DNA of 64,000 nt from Alistipes senegalensis JC50 (GTDB lineage: Bacteria > Bacteroidota > Bacteroidia > Bacteroidales > Rikenellaceae): contig NZ_CP102252.1 of assembly GCF_025145645.1 (NCBI RefSeq), positions 1,488,001 to 1,552,000 of the forward strand, given 5' to 3'. The position numbers and the translations under genes were made by a program. Within the stretch, counting starts at the first letter, position 1; every line of letters begins with the position of its first letter. Below the pieces are notes generated by a model. It made no database searches, had not been told where the DNA came from, and saw only the letters and a list, made by a program, of their open reading frames with translations. Below, one piece after another: positions 58,573-64,000 of this stretch.

Positions 58573-59013
58573 ATGGCCTACCCTGTATTATCTATTGCCA
58601 ATAAAATTTTGGCATATGGCGCAGCTGCAAATGACGAAGGGGAACTTTTTTCCAATATGAAACTCCAAAAATTGCTATACTACGTGCAAGGATTTCATAT
58701 AGCAGTTTTTAATCGTCCTTTGTTTAACGAAGACATTGAAGCCTGGATGTATGGTCCTGTGGTTCCTGCGGTATATGAATATTACCAAGAGAACGGAAAT
58801 AAAGGAATCATGCCTAATGAAAAACCCATTACTTTAGAAGCAGAAGAAGAAAGTTTATTTAATGAAGTGCTTCGCATTTATGGAAACTACTCAGCGATTG
58901 GTTTGATGAATTTCACCCACAATGAAATGCCTTGGCAAAGCACGCCGACAGGTAAAGGACACATTATAACCAAAGAAAAATTAGGCGAATTTTTTCATAC
59001 TCGCTTGGCGTAA
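58573..59013 (+). CDS. Panacea-domain (DUF4065) antitoxin
   Basis: A 146-residue protein with the Panacea/SocA-like fold. It opens VLSIANKILAYGAAANDEGELFSNMKLQKLLYYVQGF and has FNEDIEAWMYGPVVPAVYEYY, both typical. Panacea domains are known as promiscuous antitoxins that neutralise many different toxin folds encoded next door. The gene is markedly AT-rich even compared with the rest of the element. A two-base gap separates it from the following gene. Confidence 0.87.
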   Translation: MAYPVLSIANKILAYGAAANDEGELFSNMKLQKLLYYVQGFHIAVFNRPLFNEDIEAWMYGPVVPAVYEYYQENGNKGIMPNEKPITLEAEEESLFNEVLRIYGNYSAIGLMNFTHNEMPWQSTPTGKGHIITKEKLGEFFHTRLA

Positions 59014-59015
59014 TT

Positions 59016-59435
59016 ATGTCTAAAAACAACAGGAGGAAGATCATTCCCCCTCAAGATGAATCAATTAGCATATCGCTAAATCATATTTACAAAGAGAACT
59101 ACCCTTTATTTTGTTTCAAATACCTAAGCGAAACATCTATTTCAACTTGTAGGGACCATAAATTCTTCTTCGAGTTTTTAATTAGACTCCAAAAAATATC
59201 ACAATTAGGTTGGCCAGAGATTAGAACCGCCCCTCGTCATGGATTTGGAATGGAGTCTATATCCGTTGATCAGATCAAGCCCCAACTACCGGCATGTATA
59301 ACTCCAGACGTAAGAAAATTGCACGTTTTTAGAGCAACGGGAGATAATCATCCATTTATAGGGCTCCAAATAGACCGCATTTTTAGAGTTCTTTTTATTG
59401 AAGCCAACTTTGGAGATATTTATGATCATGAATAA
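59016..59435 (+). CDS. Unrecognised Panacea partner, candidate toxin
   Basis: A 139-residue protein translated right after the Panacea gene. I do not recognise the family. A charged start (MSKNNRRKIIPPQ) is followed by a helical region and a strand-rich end, with KLHVFRATGDNHPFIGLQID then RVLFIEANFGDIYDHE. The His-Asp-rich end could hold catalytic residues. Its position next to a Panacea antitoxin and the shared AT-rich composition make a toxin role likely but unproven. Confidence 0.65.
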   Translation: MSKNNRRKIIPPQDESISISLNHIYKENYPLFCFKYLSETSISTCRDHKFFFEFLIRLQKISQLGWPEIRTAPRHGFGMESISVDQIKPQLPACITPDVRKLHVFRATGDNHPFIGLQIDRIFRVLFIEANFGDIYDHE

Positions 59436-59436
59436 A

Positions 59437-59466
59437 CAGATAGCCACCCTTTGAGGTGGCTATCTG
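59437..59466 (+). terminator. Stem-loop after the Panacea pair
   Basis: CAGATAGCCACC pairs perfectly with GGTGGCTATCTG around a CTTTGA loop. No T run follows, so terminator function is uncertain. Confidence 0.55.
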
Positions 59467-59571
59467 CGTTCAAAGCCAACAGCAGAGAAATAGCCGTTAA
59501 GGAGGAGGGGGGGGGTACTTTATCGAGGCGGCTTTATTATTGCAAAAATGTAACTCGACCGCCTCTTGGCT

Positions 59572-59612
59572 ATGTGTGAGTGTGTTTAATGTGAAAAACA
59601 CATATCACACAT
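59572..59612. repeat. Imperfect inverted repeat (ATGTGTGA / TCACACAT)
   Basis: ATGTGTGAGTGTGTTT is mirrored by AAAACACATATCACACAT. It lies 25 bp before the TATGTTTG box and could be an operator. Confidence 0.45.
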
Positions 59613-59636
59613 ATTTCTGAACCAAAATAGTTTAAG

Positions 59637-59644
59637 TATGTTTG
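59637..59644 (+). promoter_or_regulatory. Promoter -7 box before the replication genes
   Basis: TATGTTTG matches TAnnTTTG. It would start a transcript with a leader of about 210 bases before the gene at 59860. Confidence 0.5.
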
Positions 59645-59651
59645 CAATATC

Positions 59652-59703
59652 AAGCAAGAAAAAACATACAGAACCGATGCAATAATTCGTGTTTTTTCTT
59701 GCA
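59652..59703 (+). promoter_or_regulatory. 13-bp perfect inverted repeat in the leader
   Basis: GCAAGAAAAAACA and TGTTTTTTCTTGC form a perfect stem with a 26-base loop. It could be an attenuator or protein site. The T run is in the stem itself, so it is not a classical terminator. Confidence 0.5.
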
Positions 59704-59787
59704 CAATGTGCCGAAGATTAACACCTTTGTCGCAGATGCTTGTGAAGTAGCAAGCCACGGACAAAACCGAAATAACAAAATCAAAGG

Positions 59788-59856
59788 GTCTGTTGGCGCA
59801 AGCTGGCAGGCCCTATTTATTAACTTAACCGGGTGTGAAGGAGCACCCTAACAGAC
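59788..59856 (+). promoter_or_regulatory. Branched RNA structure abutting the start codon at 59860
   Basis: GTCTGTT (59788-59794) pairs with AACAGAC (59850-59856). Inside are GGCGCAAGCTGGCAGGCC and a GGGTGT / GCACCC stem (59831-59848). A closed three-way-like fold would sit just before the ATG. Confidence 0.5.
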
Positions 59857-59859
59857 GCT

Positions 59860-60168
59860 ATGACAAATATAACGTCAATGATGGAAAACGGAGCCAATAT
59901 TACCGTAGCCATCACATTGGAAGATTTGAGGCGGTTCCATCAAGAGGTAATCGCCGACACAAAAAAAGAGTTGGAGGCGCAGATCGCCGAGGACAGAGGC
60001 GAGAGGTATCTATCTATCAAGCAAGTATGCGAAATGTTGGATGTAGATCCCAGTTCGCTATGGCGGTGGCGTAAGCGAGGTTATCTTGTCCCTGCCGAGA
60101 TCGGCGGTAAGCGTCGCTACAAGATGTCGGATATTCGTAGAATCTTAAACGGGAGGGCCGCACAATGA
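59860..60168 (+). CDS. Helix-turn-helix protein, excisionase type
   Basis: A 102-residue DNA-binding protein. The C-terminal half is a MerR/excisionase-type winged helix: YLSIKQVCEMLDVDPSSLWRWRKRGYLVP followed by GGKRRYKMSDIRRIL. The N-terminal half is a helical region (LEDLRRFHQEVIADTKKELEAQIA). An alternative start at 59878 (MMENG) is possible. It probably directs excision or regulates the downstream genes, which overlap it by 4 bp. Confidence 0.8.
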   Translation: MTNITSMMENGANITVAITLEDLRRFHQEVIADTKKELEAQIAEDRGERYLSIKQVCEMLDVDPSSLWRWRKRGYLVPAEIGGKRRYKMSDIRRILNGRAAQ

Positions 60169-60494
60169 AAACAAGAAAAGCGGCCGTAGCCGCCCTAATA
60201 AGTACGTACAAAGATAATTATAATTCGGAACCCATCCAAGCCGACACGCAAAAAGCTCGCAAGGCTATCGCCCTCGAAATGCTCAAAGGAGGAATGCAGG
60301 TTACGGCTATGGGCCTAAACGTGATGATTGGCGGTAATGATGCCCGGCGGTGGATGACCGAAGTGCGACGGAAGGCAGACGGTTATGTGGTTCGAACTTA
60401 TCCCTTGCGGGATCGTAGAGTCGTCTATCGGTTGGAACGGATCAATACGGATTATAACCTCTTCAGTGGACAGGAGGCCGCCGACCATGAATAA
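60165..60494 (+). CDS. Winged-helix-like protein of unknown function
   Basis: A 109-residue protein. The segment MQVTAMGLNVMIGGNDARRWMTEVRRKADGYVV followed by DRRVVYRLERI resembles a winged-helix domain (recognition helix near DARRWM, wing near RVVYRL). It overlaps the flanking genes by 4 and 8 bp. A DNA-binding role in replication or regulation is inferred from context. Confidence 0.55.
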   Translation: MKTRKAAVAALISTYKDNYNSEPIQADTQKARKAIALEMLKGGMQVTAMGLNVMIGGNDARRWMTEVRRKADGYVVRTYPLRDRRVVYRLERINTDYNLFSGQEAADHE

Positions 60495-60957
60495 GCCCCA
60501 CTATCGGAAGCCGCAAGCGGTCAGGGAACTCGAACGGATGGCCCTCGACCATTTCCGCCGAGATCATCCGAATTTTCCCGAGTATGCCATCCCGCCACAG
60601 TCCTATCGGGATAATACGGCGAACGGCTTGACGAAATGTATTGTGGATTACATTCGCTACAATGGCGGCCAGGCTGAAAGAGTCGCCACGATAGGGATGC
60701 CTGAACAAAGAGGTGGTCGGATCGTATGGCGCAAATCGAATACCACGAAAGGAAGTGCCGATATTTCGGCTACAATTGCAGGCCGGAGCGTCAAAATTGA
60801 GGTGAAGATCGGCCTCGACCACCAAAGCGAGGCACAACGCCGTTATCAGGCATCTATTGAGCGGGCAGGTGGCCTATATTTCGTTGCCAAAGATTTCACA
60901 ACTTTCGTCGAGTGGTACAGCGAAAAATTCAATCGGGATTGCTATGGAAAATCTTGA
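60487..60957 (+). CDS. VRR-NUC-like nuclease
   Basis: A 156-residue protein with a PD-(D/E)XK-type core. GSADISATIAGRSVKIEVKIG carries the Asp and the Glu-x-Lys pair. The next helix, SEAQRRYQASIERAGGLYFV, has the Gln and Arg seen in VRR-NUC enzymes. Such nucleases are common in phage replication modules. The start ATG at 60487 is embedded in the previous gene. Confidence 0.75.
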   Translation: MNKPHYRKPQAVRELERMALDHFRRDHPNFPEYAIPPQSYRDNTANGLTKCIVDYIRYNGGQAERVATIGMPEQRGGRIVWRKSNTTKGSADISATIAGRSVKIEVKIGLDHQSEAQRRYQASIERAGGLYFVAKDFTTFVEWYSEKFNRDCYGKS

Positions 60958-61369
60958 AACGATCAAACTGTCTAAACAGCAAGAGTTGGCTCGCTACCGT
61001 CGGCGGACGGATGCAAAGCCCTATGTTGTCAATAAATTGAGAGAGCAGATCGCCGCTCTGGAAAATTGCGTGGACCTGAACGATAGCAAGGTCGATAATC
61101 AGTTATTGATTTTACTGCGAGATACGTTGTATAAGGCCCTATATGTCGAAAATCGTGCTGATGTCCTGATTGTCGGAATGCGCCTCACTAATCACCCCGA
61201 GATTGAACGGGTGGACCTGGCCGACCTGGTGTATAGTACCAAACTCGATGATCCGCAAACGGGTCTCTATGAATTGCTGGAGATCGGCCGCTGTATTCGA
61301 AGCGATAAGGCCGTCGCCCGGCTTACCTTCCGGCATATTCTCGAAGGATTGGATAACTTCAAAGTGTAG
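60944..61369 (+). CDS. Helical protein of unknown function
   Basis: A 141-residue protein, mostly helical. It opens MENLETIKLSKQQELARYRRRTD and contains LREQIAALENCVDLNDSKVDNQLLILLRDTLYKALYVENR. No known motif recognised. It overlaps the nuclease gene by 14 bp and ends 6 bp before the ATPase gene, so it belongs to the replication module. Confidence 0.6.
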   Translation: MENLETIKLSKQQELARYRRRTDAKPYVVNKLREQIAALENCVDLNDSKVDNQLLILLRDTLYKALYVENRADVLIVGMRLTNHPEIERVDLADLVYSTKLDDPQTGLYELLEIGRCIRSDKAVARLTFRHILEGLDNFKV

Positions 61370-61375
61370 CTGATT

Positions 61376-62386
61376 ATGGGATTCGTAGACGATGTTATCA
61401 TGGGTGAGCCGGGATCGTCGAAAATTGACATTTCTGCTCTTGTTATCGACCTGTCGGAACAACTCCCCGATCCGCAACCGATCGTGCGAATTTGGGGCAA
61501 TCTAATTGCTTCTCGGGGCAATGTATCGACCGTGGTAGGCTTGGCCAAAAGCCGGAAGACCTTTTTGACCGCTGCCGTGGCTTCGGGATTTCTTTCTTCG
61601 TCCGACTTTCTGGGGTTTGATACCCCGGCCACGGGCAAGGTAGTCTATATCGATACCGAACAGGCCCGGGCACACGTGCATAAGGTTGCCAGGCGGATTC
61701 TACGAAGCATCGGCTTGCCGACCGACCACAACCACGATAAGCTCGTCGTGGCAGCTTTGCGGGAGCTGACGCCAGATCAACGCCGGGAGGCCACAGGTGA
61801 AATCCTTCGCCGGTATAAACCCGATCTGCTGATTCTCGACGGCGTGGCGGACCTTTGCAACGATCCGAACGACCTGCACGAATCGGAGGCCCTGACTTGT
61901 GAGTTGATGCGCTGGAGTAGCGAGTATGATAACCACATACTTTGTGTGCTTCATAGCAATCCAGGCGGAGAGAAAGCCCGAGGGCACCTCGGCTCTGCAT
62001 TGCTGCGTAAATCGGAAACAGTGATGCTGGTAAAAGCAGATGGTGATACCTCGGTAGTCAGTCCGCAGTACTGTCGCAATGAACCATTCACAGAGTTTGC
62101 ATTTCAGATCAACGCTTCCGGGCTTCCGGAGTTATGTGGCATTCCAGCACCTCAGCCTAAAGAGAATGTTTTTGCTGAGATCATGGAGGCAGGAAAGGTT
62201 TATGCGCACTCAGAGTTGATTGAAATGCTAATGGAAGCGGTTGACCTCAAAGAAGGAAGTGCTAAGTCGAAGATTTCCCGTGCAGTCAAAGCCGGGACAA
62301 TCGTGAAGAATCAAGCTGGCGGTTATTATCTTCCGGGGTCGCAAACTGAGGTTTCACAACCCGAGTTGCACGATGAACCTTTCTAA
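61376..62386 (+). CDS. RepA-like RecA-fold ATPase
   Basis: A 336-residue ATPase of the RepA/AAA_25 type, probably a replicative helicase or loader. The Walker A is atypical: VVGLAKSRKTFLTAAV, with Arg where Gly precedes the Lys-Thr. Walker B is LLILDGVADLC near residue 161. A motif HSNPGGEKARGHLGSALLRKSE follows. The C-terminus holds a winged-helix-like stretch (YAHSELIEMLMEAVDLKEGSAKSKISRAV). The 47-bp palindrome starts 34 bp after the stop. Confidence 0.8.
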   Translation: MGFVDDVIMGEPGSSKIDISALVIDLSEQLPDPQPIVRIWGNLIASRGNVSTVVGLAKSRKTFLTAAVASGFLSSSDFLGFDTPATGKVVYIDTEQARAHVHKVARRILRSIGLPTDHNHDKLVVAALRELTPDQRREATGEILRRYKPDLLILDGVADLCNDPNDLHESEALTCELMRWSSEYDNHILCVLHSNPGGEKARGHLGSALLRKSETVMLVKADGDTSVVSPQYCRNEPFTEFAFQINASGLPELCGIPAPQPKENVFAEIMEAGKVYAHSELIEMLMEAVDLKEGSAKSKISRAVKAGTIVKNQAGGYYLPGSQTEVSQPELHDEPF

Positions 62387-62419
62387 ATATTTATGTTCCG
62401 TTACAGCCTTGTGGGAGGC

Positions 62420-62466
62420 GGGTTGCAGGTTGCATCCCCTATATAGGGGTGCAACCTTGCAACCCC
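62420..62466 (-). repeat. 47-bp palindromic repeat, copy 2
   Basis: The exact reverse complement of the copy at 58297-58343. It lies directly downstream of the RepA-like gene, just before the next start. The core is CCCCTATATAGGGG. Confidence 0.9.
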
Positions 62467-62483
62467 ACCCGCCCCAAAACGGT

Positions 62484-62774
62484 ATGAAACCAATAATAAA
62501 ACAGAAAAAGATTATAACACAGCCCAAGAAAAAGACGGCATTTGTGCCGTGCAAATCATTCAAGCATGACGGTGCAACCCTTACGGTCGGAGTTGCCGAA
62601 GTGACCGTAAATCGCAAACCTAATCCGTCAGAGGTGTATTTGTGTGTTAAATACTTCGGTGATGAGGGCACTCCCGAAGCGGTCGTTACTTTCACGCCGG
62701 ACAAGGTGATAGAGATCGCAGAGGCTCTGTTGGGGTTTGCGAGGGTGGCCCACAAACAGGATGGGCGGGTATAA
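62484..62774 (+). CDS. Small protein of unknown function
   Basis: A 96-residue basic protein (start MKPIIKQKKIITQPKKK). A strand-rich middle, ATLTVGVAEVTVNRKPN, is followed by an end helix. The reading frame also extends upstream through the palindromic repeat, but the start at 62484 is favoured because the repeat is unlikely to be translated. No function assigned. Confidence 0.5.
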   Translation: MKPIIKQKKIITQPKKKTAFVPCKSFKHDGATLTVGVAEVTVNRKPNPSEVYLCVKYFGDEGTPEAVVTFTPDKVIEIAEALLGFARVAHKQDGRV

Positions 62775-62782
62775 ACCCGCCT
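62763..62782 (+). terminator. Stem-loop GGCGGGT / ACCCGCC
   Basis: A perfect 7-bp stem with a four-base loop ATAA. It covers the stop codon of the gene ending at 62774. No clear T run follows. Confidence 0.45.
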
Positions 62783-62862
62783 ATCCTCGAAAGCAAGGGC
62801 CGTAAACTGTTCCCCCGCACTTTGGTTCTCGACAAGCCAAAAGTACGAAAAAAAACGGGGAA

Positions 62863-63048
62863 GTGAGCAGAGCAAGACCGAAAGAAAAACGAAGGGGTGG
62901 CCAGCGGGACGACAGCACGCTGACAATAGGATTGAATAAGAAAGAACTTGTAGAGTTGCTGGAGCGTACCCGCCGTAAGTGCGAGGAGTACGAACGCAGA
63001 CAGAGGTTCGCAATAAAAGATAAACTATTAAATATTAAAATGTTATGA
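62863..63048 (+). CDS. Small basic protein (GTG start)
   Basis: A 61-residue highly charged protein that begins at GTG. It opens MSRARPKEKRRGGQRDD, and a helix LNKKELVELLERTRRKCEEYERRQRF follows. Its stop overlaps the next ATG (ATGA), which supports it being real. A nucleic-acid-binding role is possible but unproven. Confidence 0.4.
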   Translation: MSRARPKEKRRGGQRDDSTLTIGLNKKELVELLERTRRKCEEYERRQRFAIKDKLLNIKML

Positions 63049-63506
63049 AAGAAGAAACCAAAATCTACACGGAGTGTTGCATCCTGAATCAAATCGCCGC
63101 CGGAGGGTCTGACGACTGGCAGATTCGTTTGGGGAAATACATCGTATCATTGCAATACGTGGATTGCCCCGGCGATGGCTTCTTGGGCCGTCTTGCGTCT
63201 TTGGCGGGGCGTGTCCCGCAGCGTTTGGTCGCTGTTATATATCAGAGAAATCGAGACGGTCAGATCAATGCCATCCGGCAAATATCGGTTCCGGCGAAGG
63301 GGGCCAGCATTACGACCGACAATGCGACGGTTTTGAAACTGTTCGGGCATGACGGACGGTTATGTGGTTTTGAGGTCTCCAAATCGAAAGGTCCTTATTT
63401 TTTGGGCGGTAGATGGGGGCGTATATCCGCCTCTCAGCCGCTCCTACCGGACGAGCATAGGCGGGGAATAACCCATGACACGGAGCGCTGGGTTAGTATA
63501 AAATAG
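63045..63506 (+). CDS. Protein of unknown function
   Basis: A 153-residue protein. The sequence is strand-rich (LGKYIVSLQYVDCPGDGFLG, INAIRQISVPAKGASITTDNATVL). It has several Cys but no clear metal motif. It lies between the small GTG-start gene and the coiled-coil phage protein. No family recognised. Confidence 0.55.
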   Translation: MKEETKIYTECCILNQIAAGGSDDWQIRLGKYIVSLQYVDCPGDGFLGRLASLAGRVPQRLVAVIYQRNRDGQINAIRQISVPAKGASITTDNATVLKLFGHDGRLCGFEVSKSKGPYFLGGRWGRISASQPLLPDEHRRGITHDTERWVSIK

Positions 63507-63537
63507 ATTGTTAATTATTTAATCCATATGAGGATAT

Positions 63538-64000
63538 ATGGCACAGAATGAAATACATAAGATCATAACGATAGAGTTCAAAAATTCGGAACTTATCGAC
63601 AAAATGCGAGAGGCGCAGAATGCTATAAAGGCACTCAATACCGAAACCAAATATCTGAAAGAGGACCTGAATGAGTATCGCCAGCAGCTCAAATCCGGAG
63701 CTATCTCGCAAGACCAGTTTGATCGGATGATGATTAAGACCAAGAACGAGATAATCAAAAACGATCAGGCTGTAATTAAATACAAATCGGATATTAAAGC
63801 GTACACTCGTGAACTTCAATCCAATATCCGCCAAGATAAGGAGAAGGTCGGTTCCCTGAATCAACTGCGGTCGTCCGTAAAGTCTTTGACTGCGGAATAC
63901 AATAATTTGAGCGCCGCAGAGCGAGGAGGAGTCCGGGGGAAAGAAATCGTGCGGCAGATTCAGAAAACAACGGCCGAGATCGGCAGGCAGGAAAATGCAC
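63538..64000 (+). CDS. Tape-measure-like phage coiled-coil protein (N-terminal part, runs off the window)
   Basis: A frame from ATG at 63538 stays open to the last base (154 codons visible). It is almost all helical coiled coil: IDKMREAQNAIKALNTETKYL, then ISQDQFDRMMIKTKNEIIK, then GSLNQLRSSVKSLTAEYNNL followed by SAAERGGVRGKEIVRQI. The last block resembles, as I recall, the N-terminus of Bacteroidetes phage tail tape-measure proteins. Its presence marks the element as phage-derived. Confidence 0.7.
   Translation, partial: MAQNEIHKIITIEFKNSELIDKMREAQNAIKALNTETKYLKEDLNEYRQQLKSGAISQDQFDRMMIKTKNEIIKNDQAVIKYKSDIKAYTRELQSNIRQDKEKVGSLNQLRSSVKSLTAEYNNLSAAERGGVRGKEIVRQIQKTTAEIGRQENA

Larger units (their letters stand above)
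59436..59859. other. Structured intergenic region before the excisionase-type gene
   Basis: 424 bases with no convincing gene. In order it holds: a 12-bp perfect stem (59437-59466), a G run, an imperfect inverted repeat (59572-59612), a -7 box, a 13-bp perfect inverted repeat (59652-59703), and a branched structure (59788-59856) that ends at the next start codon. Confidence 0.6.

Noticed and set aside
59642..59851. 69-codon frame in the structured leader region
   Set aside because: It runs through both inverted repeats, has no plausible start context, and its composition looks non-coding.
62373..62483. Upstream extension of the small gene at 62484 through the palindrome
   Set aside because: The extension would translate the 47-bp repeat (GCRLHPLYRGATLQP). 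The same peptide appears antisense at copy 1, which shows that it is only a translation of the repeat.

Overview
The window comes from a GC-rich member of the Bacteroidales, most likely Alistipes or another Rikenellaceae. This is inferred from recurrent Bacteroidetes promoter boxes (TAnnTTTG), Bacteroidetes-specific families (DUF4837, DUF4270, DUF3098, S46 dipeptidyl-peptidase, GldE-like CNNM protein), the operon order ftsX-DUF3098-uppP-truB-queA, and high-GC codon use. Positions 1-55180 look like ordinary chromosome. From about 55200 to the end, the sequence is an AT-richer integrated element next to a tRNA-Leu gene.

Layout. 1-10 kb: DUF4837 end, cardiolipin synthase, a NarL-type two-component pair, surE, rplS, a sugar transporter, a polyprenyl diphosphate synthase and a YfhO-like membrane protein. 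10-22 kb: ftsX-DUF3098-uppP-truB-queA, a short glycogen-synthase-like protein coupled to a DUF4270 lipoprotein, topA, a C1 peptidase, a pentapeptide-repeat protein and an Omp85-type barrel. 22-33.6 kb (minus strand): a division and cell-wall cluster, yifB-murG-murC-ftsQ-ftsA-ftsZ2-ftsZ-gldE-PPTase. It contains a second, divergent, AT-richer ftsZ between ftsA and the canonical ftsZ. 33.7-43.2 kb: dnaB, then a probable eight-gene operon cdd-rluA-dtd-nuclease-radical SAM-yitT-priA-comF. 43.5-47.8 kb: SIMPL protein, rlmD, an odd lipoprotein and an alpha/beta hydrolase. 47.8-55 kb (plus strand): MBL hydrolase, FkbM methyltransferase, trmD, a secreted unknown, lpxB, FAH-family protein, maf and an S46 peptidase with the DPP11-type specificity residue.

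The element. It begins at tRNA-Leu(GAG). The left arm has small minus-strand unknowns and a divergent XRE regulator. Then come higBA, a Panacea-domain antitoxin with an unrecognised partner, a structured leader, an excisionase-type HTH gene, a winged-helix-like protein, a VRR-NUC-like nuclease, a RepA-like ATPase, small unknowns, and the start of a phage tape-measure-like coiled-coil protein that runs off the window. Two perfect 47-bp inverted copies of a palindromic sequence flank a 4.1-kb block containing the Panacea pair and the replication genes.

The most striking observations are: the tandem ftsZ paralogue whose C-terminus ends in a predicted amphipathic helix, suggesting a self-anchoring FtsZ; the flanking 47-bp inverted repeats; a UUCG-hairpin repeat that directly abuts the stop codons of two unrelated genes; and the Panacea pair with its unknown partner.
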